Shown piece after piece: positions 44,412 through 55,507 of a stretch of 64,000 nt of DNA. The notes beneath the pieces were generated by a model. It was not told where the DNA came from. It worked only from the letters and a program-made list of their open reading frames with translations, and did no database searches. Numbering within the stretch: position 1 is the first letter of the stretch; each line of letters opens with the position of its first letter. The translations under genes and the position numbers were made by a program. Source of the DNA: JABDQA01 sp963824415 (GTDB lineage: Bacteria > Desulfobacterota > Desulfobulbia > Desulfobulbales > Desulfocapsaceae); assembly GCA_963824415.1 (NCBI GenBank), contig CAWGPM010000008.1, positions 186,001 through 250,000 of the forward strand, written 5' to 3'.

Positions 44412-45392
44412 ATGAAAAACCGTTGTCTAGCTGTAACGATACTGGCCATGCTGGTCATCGTATTCGCCGCTTTTTCGGCCCAGGCGATGACCGTCCTCGG
44501 CAATCACCCGTTTTACAAACCGCCCGTGACCTCCGTGGATGAATTCCGGCAAATGGTACAAACACAGCAAACCGATATCCAGAAGGGTTTTGAGATTGCC
44601 GGTATCGGTCCGTTATTCGATTCCTTCATGGCCCAGATCGGCAGCGCCGAAATCAAAGAGGTCGATTACTACAAAGGCCAGAAGTTTCAGTGGATGTTCT
44701 ACCGCAGAGACGGCAAAGGTCCGGTGCGTATTGACAAGACGATTCTCTGGGAGGGTGACAAACCGTTCGCCGCTTATGAATTTTCCATCGATCATGACGG
44801 AGACCGTTACACCTTTGGTCTACCGCTGATCTGCAGCAACTTCGCCCTCAAGGACGTTAGCCCGATCCCGGTTCCGCCTCCTCCTGCGCCGGTGGCCAAA
44901 TCTGAACCGCAGCCCGAACCGCAGCCCGAACCGCAGCCGGAACCTGAACCGGTGGTTGAAGCCCTTCCGTACGCCTGGCTTCTCGATGCAGGATACCTGT
45001 ATCAGGCTGACCCGGCCCACTATCTGTTCGTCAGGGGCGGGATCGAGTACCCGTTCAACGAGAACTGGTCGATCCTCGGCCTTATAGGTGTAGCTCCGAA
45101 AATAGATGGGGATGACGGAAAAACCGCCTTTTTAGCGGATGTATTGTTCAACTATAGCTACCAGAAGTTCTTCGCAGCCGGCGGTATTGGTGCGTGGATC
45201 ACTGGCGGTGACAGCGATCTGGATACCGAAGATAATGATGTCGATCTGATTCTGGAAATTGGCTATCAGGTTTACGAAAAGCCAGAGAAGTTCAGAGTCG
45301 ATGGATTCATCGAAGCCCGTTCTGCGTTCGACGAAATGGATGATTTCGACCTCTATGGAAGGCTTGGCGCCGGTCTGCGTTTCAGGTTCTAA
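44412..45392 (+). CDS. Predicted outer-membrane beta-barrel protein with Pro-Glu linker
   Basis: A 326-residue exported protein. The signal peptide (MKNRCLAVTILAMLV to AQA) is cleaved near residue 25. A periplasmic N-terminal domain (about 26-150) is followed by a linker encoded by 12-bp DNA repeats (44904-44951; EPQP units), then a barrel-like C-terminal domain of about 150 residues with alternating beta-strands that ends in aromatic F (LGAGLRFRF), the outer-membrane insertion signal. AAAGGAGAAAGAT precedes the start. It may anchor the periplasmic domain or span the periplasm. No specific family recognised. Confidence 0.8.
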   Translation: MKNRCLAVTILAMLVIVFAAFSAQAMTVLGNHPFYKPPVTSVDEFRQMVQTQQTDIQKGFEIAGIGPLFDSFMAQIGSAEIKEVDYYKGQKFQWMFYRRDGKGPVRIDKTILWEGDKPFAAYEFSIDHDGDRYTFGLPLICSNFALKDVSPIPVPPPPAPVAKSEPQPEPQPEPQPEPEPVVEALPYAWLLDAGYLYQADPAHYLFVRGGIEYPFNENWSILGLIGVAPKIDGDDGKTAFLADVLFNYSYQKFFAAGGIGAWITGGDSDLDTEDNDVDLILEIGYQVYEKPEKFRVDGFIEARSAFDEMDDFDLYGRLGAGLRFRF

Positions 45393-45414
45393 TCTAGAGC
45401 AAGCAATCCGATTA

Positions 45415-45449
45415 GGCGCAAGCCGGAACCTGGGGTTCCGGCTTGCGCC
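45415..45449. terminator. 16-bp perfect GC hairpin after the OMP gene
   Basis: GGCGCAAGCCGGAACC, loop TGG, and GGTTCCGGCTTGCGCC. It starts 23 bp after the stop codon. No T-run follows, so it may protect the transcript end or act as a Rho-assisted terminator. Its arms share GCGCAAGCCGG with the hairpin at 12221-12261. Confidence 0.65.
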
Positions 45450-46011
45450 GCTCCACCTCCGGTCCATAGGGCCCGCACAACAGCGTTCGATTCACAGGAG
45501 CGCACCTCTTTCAAGTAATTCAATAACCCGACTGATTAAATGTTTTCTGCAACTGCAGTTAACCGGGCCTGCCTTTTCAACAGCTCAATATAAAAATTTT
45601 CTGTTTGATTAGGATGTTCCGCGTGATTACGGGGCAAGCCTTCTGATAACTGAAACCAAAGATATTCACTACGGTCAAAAACAACTCGGCCCTCGGCCTG
45701 TTTTGCTGATTTGTCATCGCTAATGTTCATTACTTACATTTTAAGGCTACCTTGAAAAATTGTCTTTTTACCCAAACGCTGCGTTGCGAGTAAAAATTTT
45801 ATCCTCTCAATATCAATTATATGGTTGCGGCAAAATTTTCACACGCGCCTTGATTTTGAACCAACATCCTCATTTTGCAAGGTACCCTTAACTGAGCATT
45901 TTTGTTCCAAAAAAATATCGTTATATTACGCTATGATAGCGCTTTCTCAGCATTGTTTAATATTTGTTATAGTATTTTATATCAGTAACTTATGCGGAGG
46001 CATCACGTTCA
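45450..46011. other. A/T-rich intergenic region upstream of perR
   Basis: About 560 bp of increasingly A/T-rich DNA with no supported gene. Short frames on both strands lack ribosome sites or family signatures. Confidence 0.45.
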
Positions 46012-46029
46012 TTGAAATAATTATTTCAA
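46012..46029. promoter_or_regulatory. Perfect 18-bp palindrome, PerR/Fur-type operator candidate
   Basis: TTGAAATAA-TTATTTCAA lies 3 bp before the -35 of the perR promoter. Its A/T-rich palindromic form resembles PerR boxes (TTATAATNATTATAA), suggesting autoregulation. Confidence 0.65.
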
Positions 46030-46032
46030 GAG

Positions 46033-46061
46033 TTGACTGTTGGTTGATGAAGTCTAATACT
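46033..46061 (+). promoter_or_regulatory. Promoter of perR
   Basis: TTGACT (46033-46038), about 17 bp spacer and AATACT or TAATAC near 46055-46061. Transcription would start about 30 bp before the gene. Confidence 0.5.
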
Positions 46062-46094
46062 TATATAGTAATTCATTCCTAATAAAAGGGAGGT

Positions 46095-46550
46095 TTGAAG
46101 ATCAGGAAGAAAGAAGTAGAGCAGCGCGTCCATCATTTCGAGGCGGTTTGCCGTGAGATGGGTATCAAGCTGACGCATCAGCGCATTGAAATTTTTCGCG
46201 AGGTTGCTCGTTCGGGAGATCACCCGGATGCGGACCAGGTTTTCCAGCGTGTCAGGCTCAGAATGCCGACCGTTTCTCTCGACACCGTCTACCGCACTCT
46301 CTGGCTGCTCAATGATCTCGGACTGGTGGTAACACTGGGGTCAAGCCGTGAGCGGACCCGTTTCGATGCTAATCTGAACAGCCATCATCATTTTGTCTGC
46401 GGGCAATGCGGGCTGACGCGTGATTTCTACAGCGATGATCTTGATAAGATAAGGTTGCCTGATTCGGTGGGCGACTTTGGCACAATTGAAGCAACTCATG
46501 TCGAGGTCCGAGGCATCTGCCGGGAATGTGGTAAAAAAAAAACAAAATAA
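46095..46550 (+). CDS. perR: Fur-family peroxide-type repressor (PerR-like)
   Basis: A 151-residue metal-dependent repressor. The winged helix contains KLTHQRIEIFREVA and TVSLDTVYRTLWLL; metal-site residues include the HHHFVCGQCG region, and the structural zinc site is CGQCG plus CRECG near the C-terminus. The start is a TTG at 46095, chosen because MKIRKKEVEQRV aligns with PerR N-termini. The GGGAGG there is unusually close (1 nt), and the next ATG would remove part of helix 1. The katG gene lies 114 bp downstream, so it very likely controls peroxide defence and itself. Confidence 0.9.
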   Translation: MKIRKKEVEQRVHHFEAVCREMGIKLTHQRIEIFREVARSGDHPDADQVFQRVRLRMPTVSLDTVYRTLWLLNDLGLVVTLGSSRERTRFDANLNSHHHFVCGQCGLTRDFYSDDLDKIRLPDSVGDFGTIEATHVEVRGICRECGKKKTK

Positions 46551-46629
46551 AGCCTCTGGTTCACCGATAATCTGTTTCCAGAGACTGGGGAAGTTAGAGC
46601 AGGAGTGCACAGTACTTACTGACAGCACG

Positions 46630-46643
46630 GTGAATTAATTCAC
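46630..46643. promoter_or_regulatory. Palindrome upstream of katG
   Basis: GTGAATTAATTCAC is a perfect 14-bp palindrome 21 bp before the katG start. It shares the TGAA-TTCA arms of the palindrome in front of perR and is a candidate PerR operator. Confidence 0.5.
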
Positions 46644-46664
46644 ACAAAAAGGGGAGGTAAGAGC

Positions 46665-48854
<2,190 letters not shown>

Positions 48855-48949
48855 TCTTAATACAGAAGTTTTCGAGAACCTCTAAAGCGCAAGGCGAAAT
48901 GTATCTCGTATAATCTGCTGAGAGATTCCAGAAGCGTTGAATAGCAATT

Positions 48950-48993
48950 GAGCGCGGCCTTTCAATATCCTTTGAAATACCGCGCTCTTTTTT
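48950..48993 (+). terminator. Intrinsic terminator after katG
   Basis: GAGCGCGG and CCGCGCTC arms, with inner TTTCA/TGAAA pairing, followed directly by TTTTTT. It lies about 95 bp after the katG stop codon. Confidence 0.88.
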
Positions 48994-49200
48994 GAGTTCT
49001 TTATTTTTTACAGAGTTTTCTGCACACCAACGACCTGCGTAATTTGCTCAACTAATCCATATAACAGACTGATAGGGGCCAGACGAAGTTAGAAACTTGT
49101 TCAGATTAGCAGAGATCTTAAGGTAATCTGGGTGTAAGGTGAAAGGGTGAGAACCAAGTAAAAAAGAGATTTCAATGACCTCTGGGAAGGGACCGGAATT

Positions 49201-50883
49201 ATGAAAACTCTGCACGAAAACGATTTGTCTCGCTTTGTGTATCTGCTTATCCTCGTCTTCTTTTTTTTACTATCCTGGCACGTTATAGGTTCATCTGCCC
49301 AAGCCGAAAATTTGCCTGGCGGTCAAGAGTATTTTGCTTCTGCAAAAGGAAGTCCGACAGCGCTGCAAAGTGATATGGTTGTGTTGGACGGCAGAAACCT
49401 GTTTCGGGTTGCGGGTATTGAATCATATTCGGCCAGAAGGCGGGCCAGTGACATCGAAAAAAGAATCAAGCAGCTTGCTGAAGACTCCTCGTTTGACCCG
49501 ACCACGCTTACCGTCCATGAAGACGATGGTGTATACGCGATAAAAAATGGCGACAGGGAGATAATACAAATACATCCGGCAGATGTTTTTTTGGAGGGAA
49601 ATTTCTCGCCGGAAAGATATGCAAAAACCTTAGTTCGAGAATCGGTAGTGCTGGCCATCAAGAATTATCGTGAAGAACGCTCGCTAGAGACACTGAAGAA
49701 GAATGCGCTCAAGGCCCTTTTCAGAACAGCCTGCCTTTTCGTTATCTTAGCCCTGCTTTTCTGGAGTTTTACAAAGTTCGACCAAGTGCTGGAACGGCGT
49801 TTCAAAAGCAAAATTGAAAAACTTGAATCCAAATCGAAACGTATTTTTCAGGCCCGGCAGATATGGGCCATACTGAGTTTCCTATTACGTTTTATAAGGA
49901 TCGTCGTTGTCCTGCTGATCATCTATCTATTTTTGAATTTCGTTCTCGATTTATTCCCCTGGACCCGGCATTTTGCCAATACCTCGCTCAGCTATGTTAT
50001 CAACCCACTGCACATTTTGGTGCAATCCTTCATAGATTACTTACCGAGTCTGTTTTTCCTGCTCATCATTTATTTTCTTGTTCGTTATTTACTTGGTTTT
50101 ACGAAAGCCTTTTTCAACCAACTGGATCGTGGTCAGTTCCAGATTTCCGGTTTTGATGCCGAATGGGCCCTACCCACTTATCGAATCGTCCGGGGCCTCA
50201 TCATTATTCTTACTGTTGTCGTTGCCTATCCTTATCTGCCGGGGTCAGGTTCGGAAGCCTTCAAAGGAATTTCCATTTTAGTCGGTATCCTGTTCTCCCT
50301 GGGATCTACCTCGCTGATTGCCAATATCATAGCAGGCTATACGATGACGTATCGGCGGGCGTTCAAAGTTGGAGACCGGGTAAAATTCGGTGAACATTTT
50401 GGTGAAGTGACTGACATACGCTTGATGGAGACCCATGTCAGGTCACTTAAGAACGAAGAAATCGTAATCCCCAATTCTAAGATTCTCAGTGGAGAGGTTA
50501 TCAACTACAGCAGTATGGCCAGCAAGCATGGCCTTCTTTTACACACAACCGTGGGCATCGGCTATGAAGTACCGTGGCGTCAGGTTGAGGCAATGCTGCT
50601 GATGGCCGCAGAACGTACTCAGGGATTGCCTAGAAAATCAGAGCCATTCGTATTGCAGAAAACGCTAGGGGATTTTGGGGTTACCTATGAGCTCAATGTA
50701 ATGTGCCGCGATGCTGAAAATATGGCTCAAATCTATTCTGATTTGCACCGCAATATTCAAGACGTCTTTAATGAGTATAAGGTGGCCATTATGACTCCTC
50801 ATTACGTTGGAGATACCGAAGAACCTAAAATAGTACCCAAAGATAAATGGTTTGATTCACCGGCACAGAAGTCATCCGAATAA
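49201..50883 (+). CDS. MscS-family mechanosensitive ion channel
   Basis: A 560-residue inner-membrane protein. An N-terminal hydrophobic segment (LLILVFFFLLSWHVIG, likely signal) is followed by a periplasmic domain of about 130 residues, then several transmembrane helices (about 180-200, 225-250, 275-300, 325-345) and the MscS pore helix (about 355-380; SLGSTSLIANIIAGYTMTY). The soluble beta domain has GDRVKFGEHFGEVTDI, IVIPNSKILSGEVINYS. It would release solutes on hypo-osmotic shock. It stands alone between terminators. Confidence 0.92.
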   Translation: MKTLHENDLSRFVYLLILVFFFLLSWHVIGSSAQAENLPGGQEYFASAKGSPTALQSDMVVLDGRNLFRVAGIESYSARRRASDIEKRIKQLAEDSSFDPTTLTVHEDDGVYAIKNGDREIIQIHPADVFLEGNFSPERYAKTLVRESVVLAIKNYREERSLETLKKNALKALFRTACLFVILALLFWSFTKFDQVLERRFKSKIEKLESKSKRIFQARQIWAILSFLLRFIRIVVVLLIIYLFLNFVLDLFPWTRHFANTSLSYVINPLHILVQSFIDYLPSLFFLLIIYFLVRYLLGFTKAFFNQLDRGQFQISGFDAEWALPTYRIVRGLIIILTVVVAYPYLPGSGSEAFKGISILVGILFSLGSTSLIANIIAGYTMTYRRAFKVGDRVKFGEHFGEVTDIRLMETHVRSLKNEEIVIPNSKILSGEVINYSSMASKHGLLLHTTVGIGYEVPWRQVEAMLLMAAERTQGLPRKSEPFVLQKTLGDFGVTYELNVMCRDAENMAQIYSDLHRNIQDVFNEYKVAIMTPHYVGDTEEPKIVPKDKWFDSPAQKSSE

Positions 50884-51057
50884 AAATTAACACATACGTT
50901 GCGCATTGGCCGCTGAGGTATCTGCAGCATGGTGGAGCGTCTGGTTACAGATTCTTGCTTCACAAACCTGCTCAGACTGATATTGGACTGACTTAGGGCT
51001 GCCACCTTATTTTAACCTTTTGGCATAATCAACCTGGGCCGATCTGTTCAGGCAAGG

Positions 51058-51363
51058 TCAGCCCTGCTTGATTTTTTTGGCAATCGGTTCGAAATCATAG
51101 GTTGGATACACTTCGTACCGGAAAGCCCCCCAAGCCTTCTGTTCCATGAAACGGTTTAAAGTACGAAGGGCTGTAGGCTCCACCCGCAGTTGGATGATAA
51201 ACCCATATGACATCGCCACCACCCATGATACAAGCTCAGAACCTTCTGGTGGAAATTCCCGGTAGAAACCGGTTTTCTCTAGATACGTCATGATTTCATC
51301 CAAGTTTTTTGATTGATCATGACGCAAGATTACAGTCAAAAGTAATGTGTTATCAGACTCCAT
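51058..51363 (-). CDS. Hypothetical protein, 101 aa
   Basis: A soluble protein with an alpha/beta look and no family I recognise. GGAG is 6 bp before the ATG at 51363, and the product is compact and non-repetitive, so it is probably real. It begins the gene-decay region on the right of the window. Confidence 0.65.
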   Translation of the reverse strand: MESDNTLLLTVILRHDQSKNLDEIMTYLEKTGFYREFPPEGSELVSWVVAMSYGFIIQLRVEPTALRTLNRFMEQKAWGAFRYEVYPTYDFEPIAKKIKQG

Positions 51364-51502
51364 ACGAAGCTCCTGTTTTAAGTTATTGTAAAATCTGATA
51401 TTCTAAGGCCTGCTCCTGAGCCTGACCAACGTAACCAGCCTTTTCGTATCTTATCATTAGGGTCCTGGTGTTGTCAGCATCACCAACCTGATGTCAAACA
51501 TG

Positions 51503-51993
51503 TTATTCCGGATTGCCTTGGGAATTAAACGATAGCGTTTCCCACGCACCTATTCGAGTCAAATTCTCATCAGCTTCTATATCAGCAGCATATGCTTTTG
51601 AGACAGAAAAATGATGGAGTTCAAGAGTATTTTTTATGTGCACCACACGTGCATCTGTGGCTGCCACGTCACCAATAGTTTGAAAACAGGCCAATAAAGC
51701 ATCTTCATCTTTGTCAAAATATATCGGAATTGCACCTTTTTCCGGACTTATGCCGGTTATCGAATTCACCCAGGTTTTATGATTATCCATTTTAGTTCTT
51801 CCACCATGGTTTTTGTAATAACATCGATATCCGTGATGCCGCGGCTGCCACCCGTTACAGCTATGGTATCCCCAGATCTAACGGAGTTGTGAAGCTTCAA
51901 ACCGGCCATTTCTTCAATAACTTTTACAGGAACATCTTGGATATGTTGATCGTCGAAAGTCTGTTTGACTTCTGCCATCTGGGGAAAGGTCAT
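51503..51993 (-). pseudogene. LarA-like (DUF2088) gene with the middle deleted
   Basis: The 5' part (51993 to about 51780) encodes MTFPQMAEVKQTFDDQ through IAVTGGSRGITDID, the N-terminus of lactate-racemase-domain proteins. The 3' part is in another frame: KTWVNSITGISPEKGAIPI, then ARVVHIKNTLELHHFSV, and matches the C-terminus of the same family. About 300 residues that should lie between them, including the metal-site region, are absent. The two parts meet near 51780-51790. A normal AGGA ribosome site precedes the start at 51993, so the gene was once functional. Confidence 0.8.
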
Positions 51994-52008
51994 GTCATCC
52001 TGCACCAA

Positions 52009-52333
52009 TAGTTAAATTGAATAAAGGGTTTTGCCTCATTGAGAGATCAATTTTTTACATCTGATTTTAAGAAAAAGGATCAGGGCTCTTCAGAAACAGC
52101 CATAGACCAAGGCCGCATGGAGCCCGATCGAACTAAAGACTTACAATAGGAAGCGCTTCAATTTACTGTAAGTAAAGGCTGTCAGGCTAAATAATTGCTA
52201 ATCAGGATGACATCAATAGTGACCGCAAGGCTGCGAAGATTGCAGGTGCCCTGATGCCTCATCTCTATCTTTGCGATGATTTTTGGGCTTAAAATAAGCA
52301 AAGGCAGGGACAAACAGCCCCTGCCCTAGCAAT
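52009..52333. other. Intergenic region before the SYLF gene terminator
   Basis: About 280 bp without a supported gene, then the SYLF-gene terminator. Nothing else is recognised. Confidence 0.4.
52291..52325 (-). terminator. Intrinsic terminator of the SYLF gene
   Basis: Arms GGCAGGG (52303-52309) and CCCTGCC (52319-52325); on the minus strand the stem is followed by TTTGCTTATTTT. It begins 9 bp after the stop codon. Confidence 0.7.
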
Positions 52334-53011
52334 TTATTTCCCAGTAACTGTTGAGATTTCTTGGCGTAACGTGTCTGCGTGAGGATTAGAAATATCTTTT
52401 CTGATCAGGATGTCAGTCGGGCTCACTGCCTTGCCGTAATACGCTTCATTGAATTTATCTTTGGTCTTTACGACGGCACCAGAAAGAGAAAATCCAGCAA
52501 AAGCACCCTTAGACCGGGCATATGATAACACGTCGGCAGTAGCAGCCGAGGCACCTCCGCCGACCGGACCAGCAGCCAGGGTTAAGTCAGCACCGAGCTT
52601 GAACGAGCTGGTTAAAAGTTTTTCCATGCCGCGATCCGTCATCACCAGCAAGATTACCTCAGATGCTTCACCCCCAAACTGCAGCCCTATTGAAAGAGAA
52701 CCGATCGTATAAAATGCGGGGTATCCCCAGGTGCTAGAGGCTGCATCATAAGCAACAAGCGCACCTGAACCGCCTGAGCCTCCGATGAAAAAAGCACCTT
52801 GAATACTTTGGGGAATAATCAGAACGGCTTTAGCTTCTTTAACCTTATTTCTGAACCATTCGAGATCAGGGTCAACCGAAAAACCTTTGACAACTAACGC
52901 TGCTTTGTCAATTAAGGCCTCAGCCTCAGTCTGGGTTGAGCTAAAAGCACTGGTGAACGTCAATGAGAGACCGGTAAGACAAGCAAGAATTATTAATCCT
53001 TTTCGTAACAT
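52334..53011 (-). CDS. SYLF-domain (Ysc84-like) lipid-binding protein
   Basis: A 225-residue exported protein. The start at 53011 (MLRKGLIILACL) is favoured over ATG 53017 because GGAGGG then lies 8 bp away. A signal peptide ends near TSAFSS. The SYLF body shows AKAVLIIPQSIQGAFFIGGS, GYPAFYTIGSLSIGLQFGGE and LTLAAGPVGGG, which bind phosphoinositides or other lipids in eukaryotes. In bacteria the family is periplasmic and of unknown role. It has its own terminator. Confidence 0.9.
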   Translation of the reverse strand: MLRKGLIILACLTGLSLTFTSAFSSTQTEAEALIDKAALVVKGFSVDPDLEWFRNKVKEAKAVLIIPQSIQGAFFIGGSGGSGALVAYDAASSTWGYPAFYTIGSLSIGLQFGGEASEVILLVMTDRGMEKLLTSSFKLGADLTLAAGPVGGGASAATADVLSYARSKGAFAGFSLSGAVVKTKDKFNEAYYGKAVSPTDILIRKDISNPHADTLRQEISTVTGK

Positions 53012-53191
53012 GGTCATACCCTCCTGTTTGATCGAGAATACTTGGATTATAGGTTTGGCATTGACGAGTAAATGTTCTTTAACGATCGTCTAAGGCCTGA
53101 GGACGGACTTTTTGAATTAATATCCCAGAAAGAAAATAGTCACTAAATTTGGATAGTAAATGGAAGTATGTGGTGATCTCAAGTTCAGTCT

Positions 53192-53488
53192 TTAGCTGAT
53201 CCCACCATCTACGATAAATAGCGTGCAAGCGGCATTATTTAGGCGCATAGATTTTACTGGAGCATATTCTTCTGAGTCTATAAACACCTGCGCACTTTTA
53301 ACATCAGGAAATTCAATTATTACAATTCTAGTGGGCGTCCAAAGCTCAGTCTGCTTAATATCCAGCGCTCCACCCCTGACTCGATAAACTCCTCCGTATT
53401 TTTCAACGATGGGCTTTGCAAGCTTTTTATACTCTTCATATACCTCTGGATTGCTGATCTTGGTGTCTACAACAAGATATGCGCTCAT
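53192..53488 (-). CDS. DUF1330 protein
   Basis: A 98-residue dimeric alpha/beta-barrel-type protein. The family pattern AYLVVDTKISNPEVYEEYKK, then GGVYRVRGGALDIKQ and IVIIEFPDVKSAQVFIDS is complete. Function of the family is unknown. AAGGGGATGTT precedes the start. Confidence 0.9.
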   Translation of the reverse strand: MSAYLVVDTKISNPEVYEEYKKLAKPIVEKYGGVYRVRGGALDIKQTELWTPTRIVIIEFPDVKSAQVFIDSEEYAPVKSMRLNNAACTLFIVDGGIS

Positions 53489-53566
53489 TGAACATCCCCT
53501 TATTCTTTGAAACGTTAAGGGTGCCTTAAGTGTGTCAGGTGCAAGGTACGAATATGAACAAGCTAA

Positions 53567-54037
53567 TTACGTGGATATTTTTGGCAAGACTTGGCCAGAC
53601 GGGGCTGCCTTATAGTCTTTCCTCTGCAGGGTTGACGTTAAGATCAACACCCAGCAGCATTCAGCACCTCGATGCTGTTCTTTGACCCAGTTCACCAGAC
53701 TGCGCACAGCATCATCCTGGAACAGTGCAATCATATCTTGGTGAATCCATGGCTTGCCATGCTTGATGGCAGGCTTACGGGTCAGATCAGAGCCACCGGA
53801 TAGCTTACCGTGTGTGAAGATCACTGTGCCGTCAGAGTCGATTACGTTCTGCTCGGTGCGTTTCGGGTAGCTTTCAGTCGGCATCTCCTGGAGAATGTAT
53901 CTGTCCGGCAACAGCCCGACAGATGTGCGCCTGCCTTCCGGAACCCATCCGCCGTATGGGAAGTTATTTGCAATGGCTGCATCTATCCCGGCTATGTCTG
54001 CTCCGGTTTGGCATCCTGAGATGATTTTGCTGAGCAT
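53567..54037 (-). pseudogene. Putative molybdenum-carrier-like protein, 3' end frameshifted
   Basis: The first 110 or so residues match putative molybdenum carrier proteins of the Rossmann YpsA/cpYpsA type: IISGCQTGADIAGIDAAI, GGWVPEGRRTSVG and GTVIFTHGKLSGGSDLT. Near 53675 the family ending (IEVLNAAG) appears in a different frame, while the open frame continues with unrelated residues to 53567. In the alternative frame a stop follows shortly after. The gene has therefore probably lost its proper C-terminus; partial function cannot be excluded. Confidence 0.65.
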
Positions 54038-54175
54038 TTGCTTTCCTTTTCATGACCTTGTTAGGATTCCACCATAACAAACCTTGATTCAACGGATCTC
54101 TCTCTCAAAGGAACAGTTTCCGCTAAGGAACTCATGGGCGATCATCATCAAGCCATAATTTGGGTGGATAAAAAT

Positions 54176-54601
54176 TTACTTATTAGCAGAACATGGAAAT
54201 GCTTGACTAAATGCAGAGTCTAAAATAGCTATGCCCTTTTTGTGGAGTTCTTCTGGATGATCATTCATATATTTGATAGCGATTTGGACCAATTGATTAA
54301 TTTCAACTTGGTTATCCCCAATACAAAAGATCGGCTTATAGATTACGTTTTCTAACCATTTTTCATAATAGCCATTCCACTCCACTAACCCTCTGATATA
54401 TCCATAGCAAAACTCCGATTCGCTTACCCAATCTAATTTCTCCTGTAGTGAAGCATTGCTGATGCTCTCAGGACCTTCGATTAACGCTTCGCACGCATTA
54501 AGTAGATCTTTTCCGGTCTCTAATTTCGCGCTACCCTCCCCATAAGAGGCCGCCGGAATAACAATCGCCGCAACTATCAAAGACAAAATAATTAATCGCA
54601 T
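54176..54601 (-). CDS. Rap1a/Tai-family-like exported protein
   Basis: A 141-residue periplasmic protein. The start at 54601 has GGAG 6 bp upstream and opens a signal peptide (MRLIILSLIVAAIVI, cleaved near SYGEG). The C-terminal pattern FCYGYIRGLVEW, FCIGDNQVEINQLVQIAIKY, NDHPEELHKKG and AFPC matches the Rap1a/Tai fold of type VI immunity proteins. No effector gene is seen next to it, so immunity is only a family-based suggestion. Confidence 0.8.
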   Translation of the reverse strand: MRLIILSLIVAAIVIPAASYGEGSAKLETGKDLLNACEALIEGPESISNASLQEKLDWVSESEFCYGYIRGLVEWNGYYEKWLENVIYKPIFCIGDNQVEINQLVQIAIKYMNDHPEELHKKGIAILDSAFSQAFPCSANK

Positions 54602-54923
54602 TATGAGCTCCACCAGTTAGAAGTACAGGGCAAGGCTTTGACAAAAGCCATCGCAGTCAAAGTACTGGCCCTTGTTTGGATTCGGTGATCATTGTTCAGT
54701 TTTGCACTGACCGTGCCATTGAATTTCTTTCGCTTTTCTAATCCAAACACAGGTTACCCTCTTGTGCAAAAGTTAAACTAGTCTATCATTATCCTGTTTA
54801 TTTACTGCATCAATTTGACAAAGATACCCCTTGATCAATATTTATACAATTGTTGCATTATCTCTAATCATAGTATGACTATATGTAACATGTCTAAAAG
54901 AGGTCATCCTGGAAGGCAGATTC
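54602..54923. other. A/T-rich intergenic region before the recombinase remnant
   Basis: About 320 bp. A TTGACA at 54817-54822 is present without a convincing partner. No gene is supported. Confidence 0.4.
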
Positions 54924-55075
54924 GTATGTTACTATCGGGTATCGACAGATCGGCAAGGGCAGAGCGGTCTCGGCCTGGATGCACAGAAAGAAGTCCTCAT
55001 GGATTATCTCAACGGCGGCTCCTGGCAGATGGTCGGGGAATAAACCGAGGTTGAGAGCGGCGCCAAGAACGGGGG
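54924..55075 (+). pseudogene. N-terminal remnant of a serine recombinase (resolvase)
   Basis: In the frame starting GTA at 54924 the DNA reads YYRVSTDRQGQSGLGLDAQK, then DYLNGGSWQMVGE, a TAA (55041-55043), and TEVESGAKN. The catalytic Ser in RVSTDRQGQSGLG is visible. The stop falls inside GE-x-TEVESG, where such proteins have an aromatic residue. There is no start codon or the rest of the catalytic domain. It marks an old mobile element. Confidence 0.8.
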
Positions 55076-55090
55076 AGTGCTCGACAGCGA

Positions 55091-55342
55091 GTGCATGTGT
55101 ATGACGCGCTCTATAAGGCGGCCATTATCGGGAACGTGCAAGCCTGCAAAGAGTTCCTCGATCGGACCGAGGGGAAGGTCAACGACAAGATGGAAGTCAG
55201 CGGCACGGTTAAGCCGCAGGATATAGTGTTCAATATCTATGGTATTAAACCTGGCCCTGAAACGCTGGAACAGCAAAAAAAAGGCTCAGAGAGATTGGCC
55301 CGAGAAGAATTGAGGCGCTTGAGAGTGAAACGTAAAGGGTAA
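55091..55342 (+). pseudogene. Fragment of a phage/mobile-type small protein
   Basis: The 83-residue frame begins at a GTG without a good ribosome site. Its start ALYKAAIIGNVQACKEFLDRTEGK (broken here as ALYKAAIIGN then VQACKEFLDRTEGK) resembles the helical repeat of DUF5681/terminase-small-like proteins of mobile elements. It lies 16 bp after the recombinase remnant and is probably the tail of a larger gene. Confidence 0.5.
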
Positions 55343-55507
55343 AAACTCAGACTCTAACTGATGTTCTTATAAGGCAAGTCCGCAAAGAATCTGACACTTG
55401 CCCTGATAATCTGTCACCGAGGGTTTACAGGAATCTTAACCCGTCGTGATTCAGGTGAGGTAATGGTTAGCAGTATGAGATAAACCCTGTGCGTTACCAC
55501 CCAAGGA

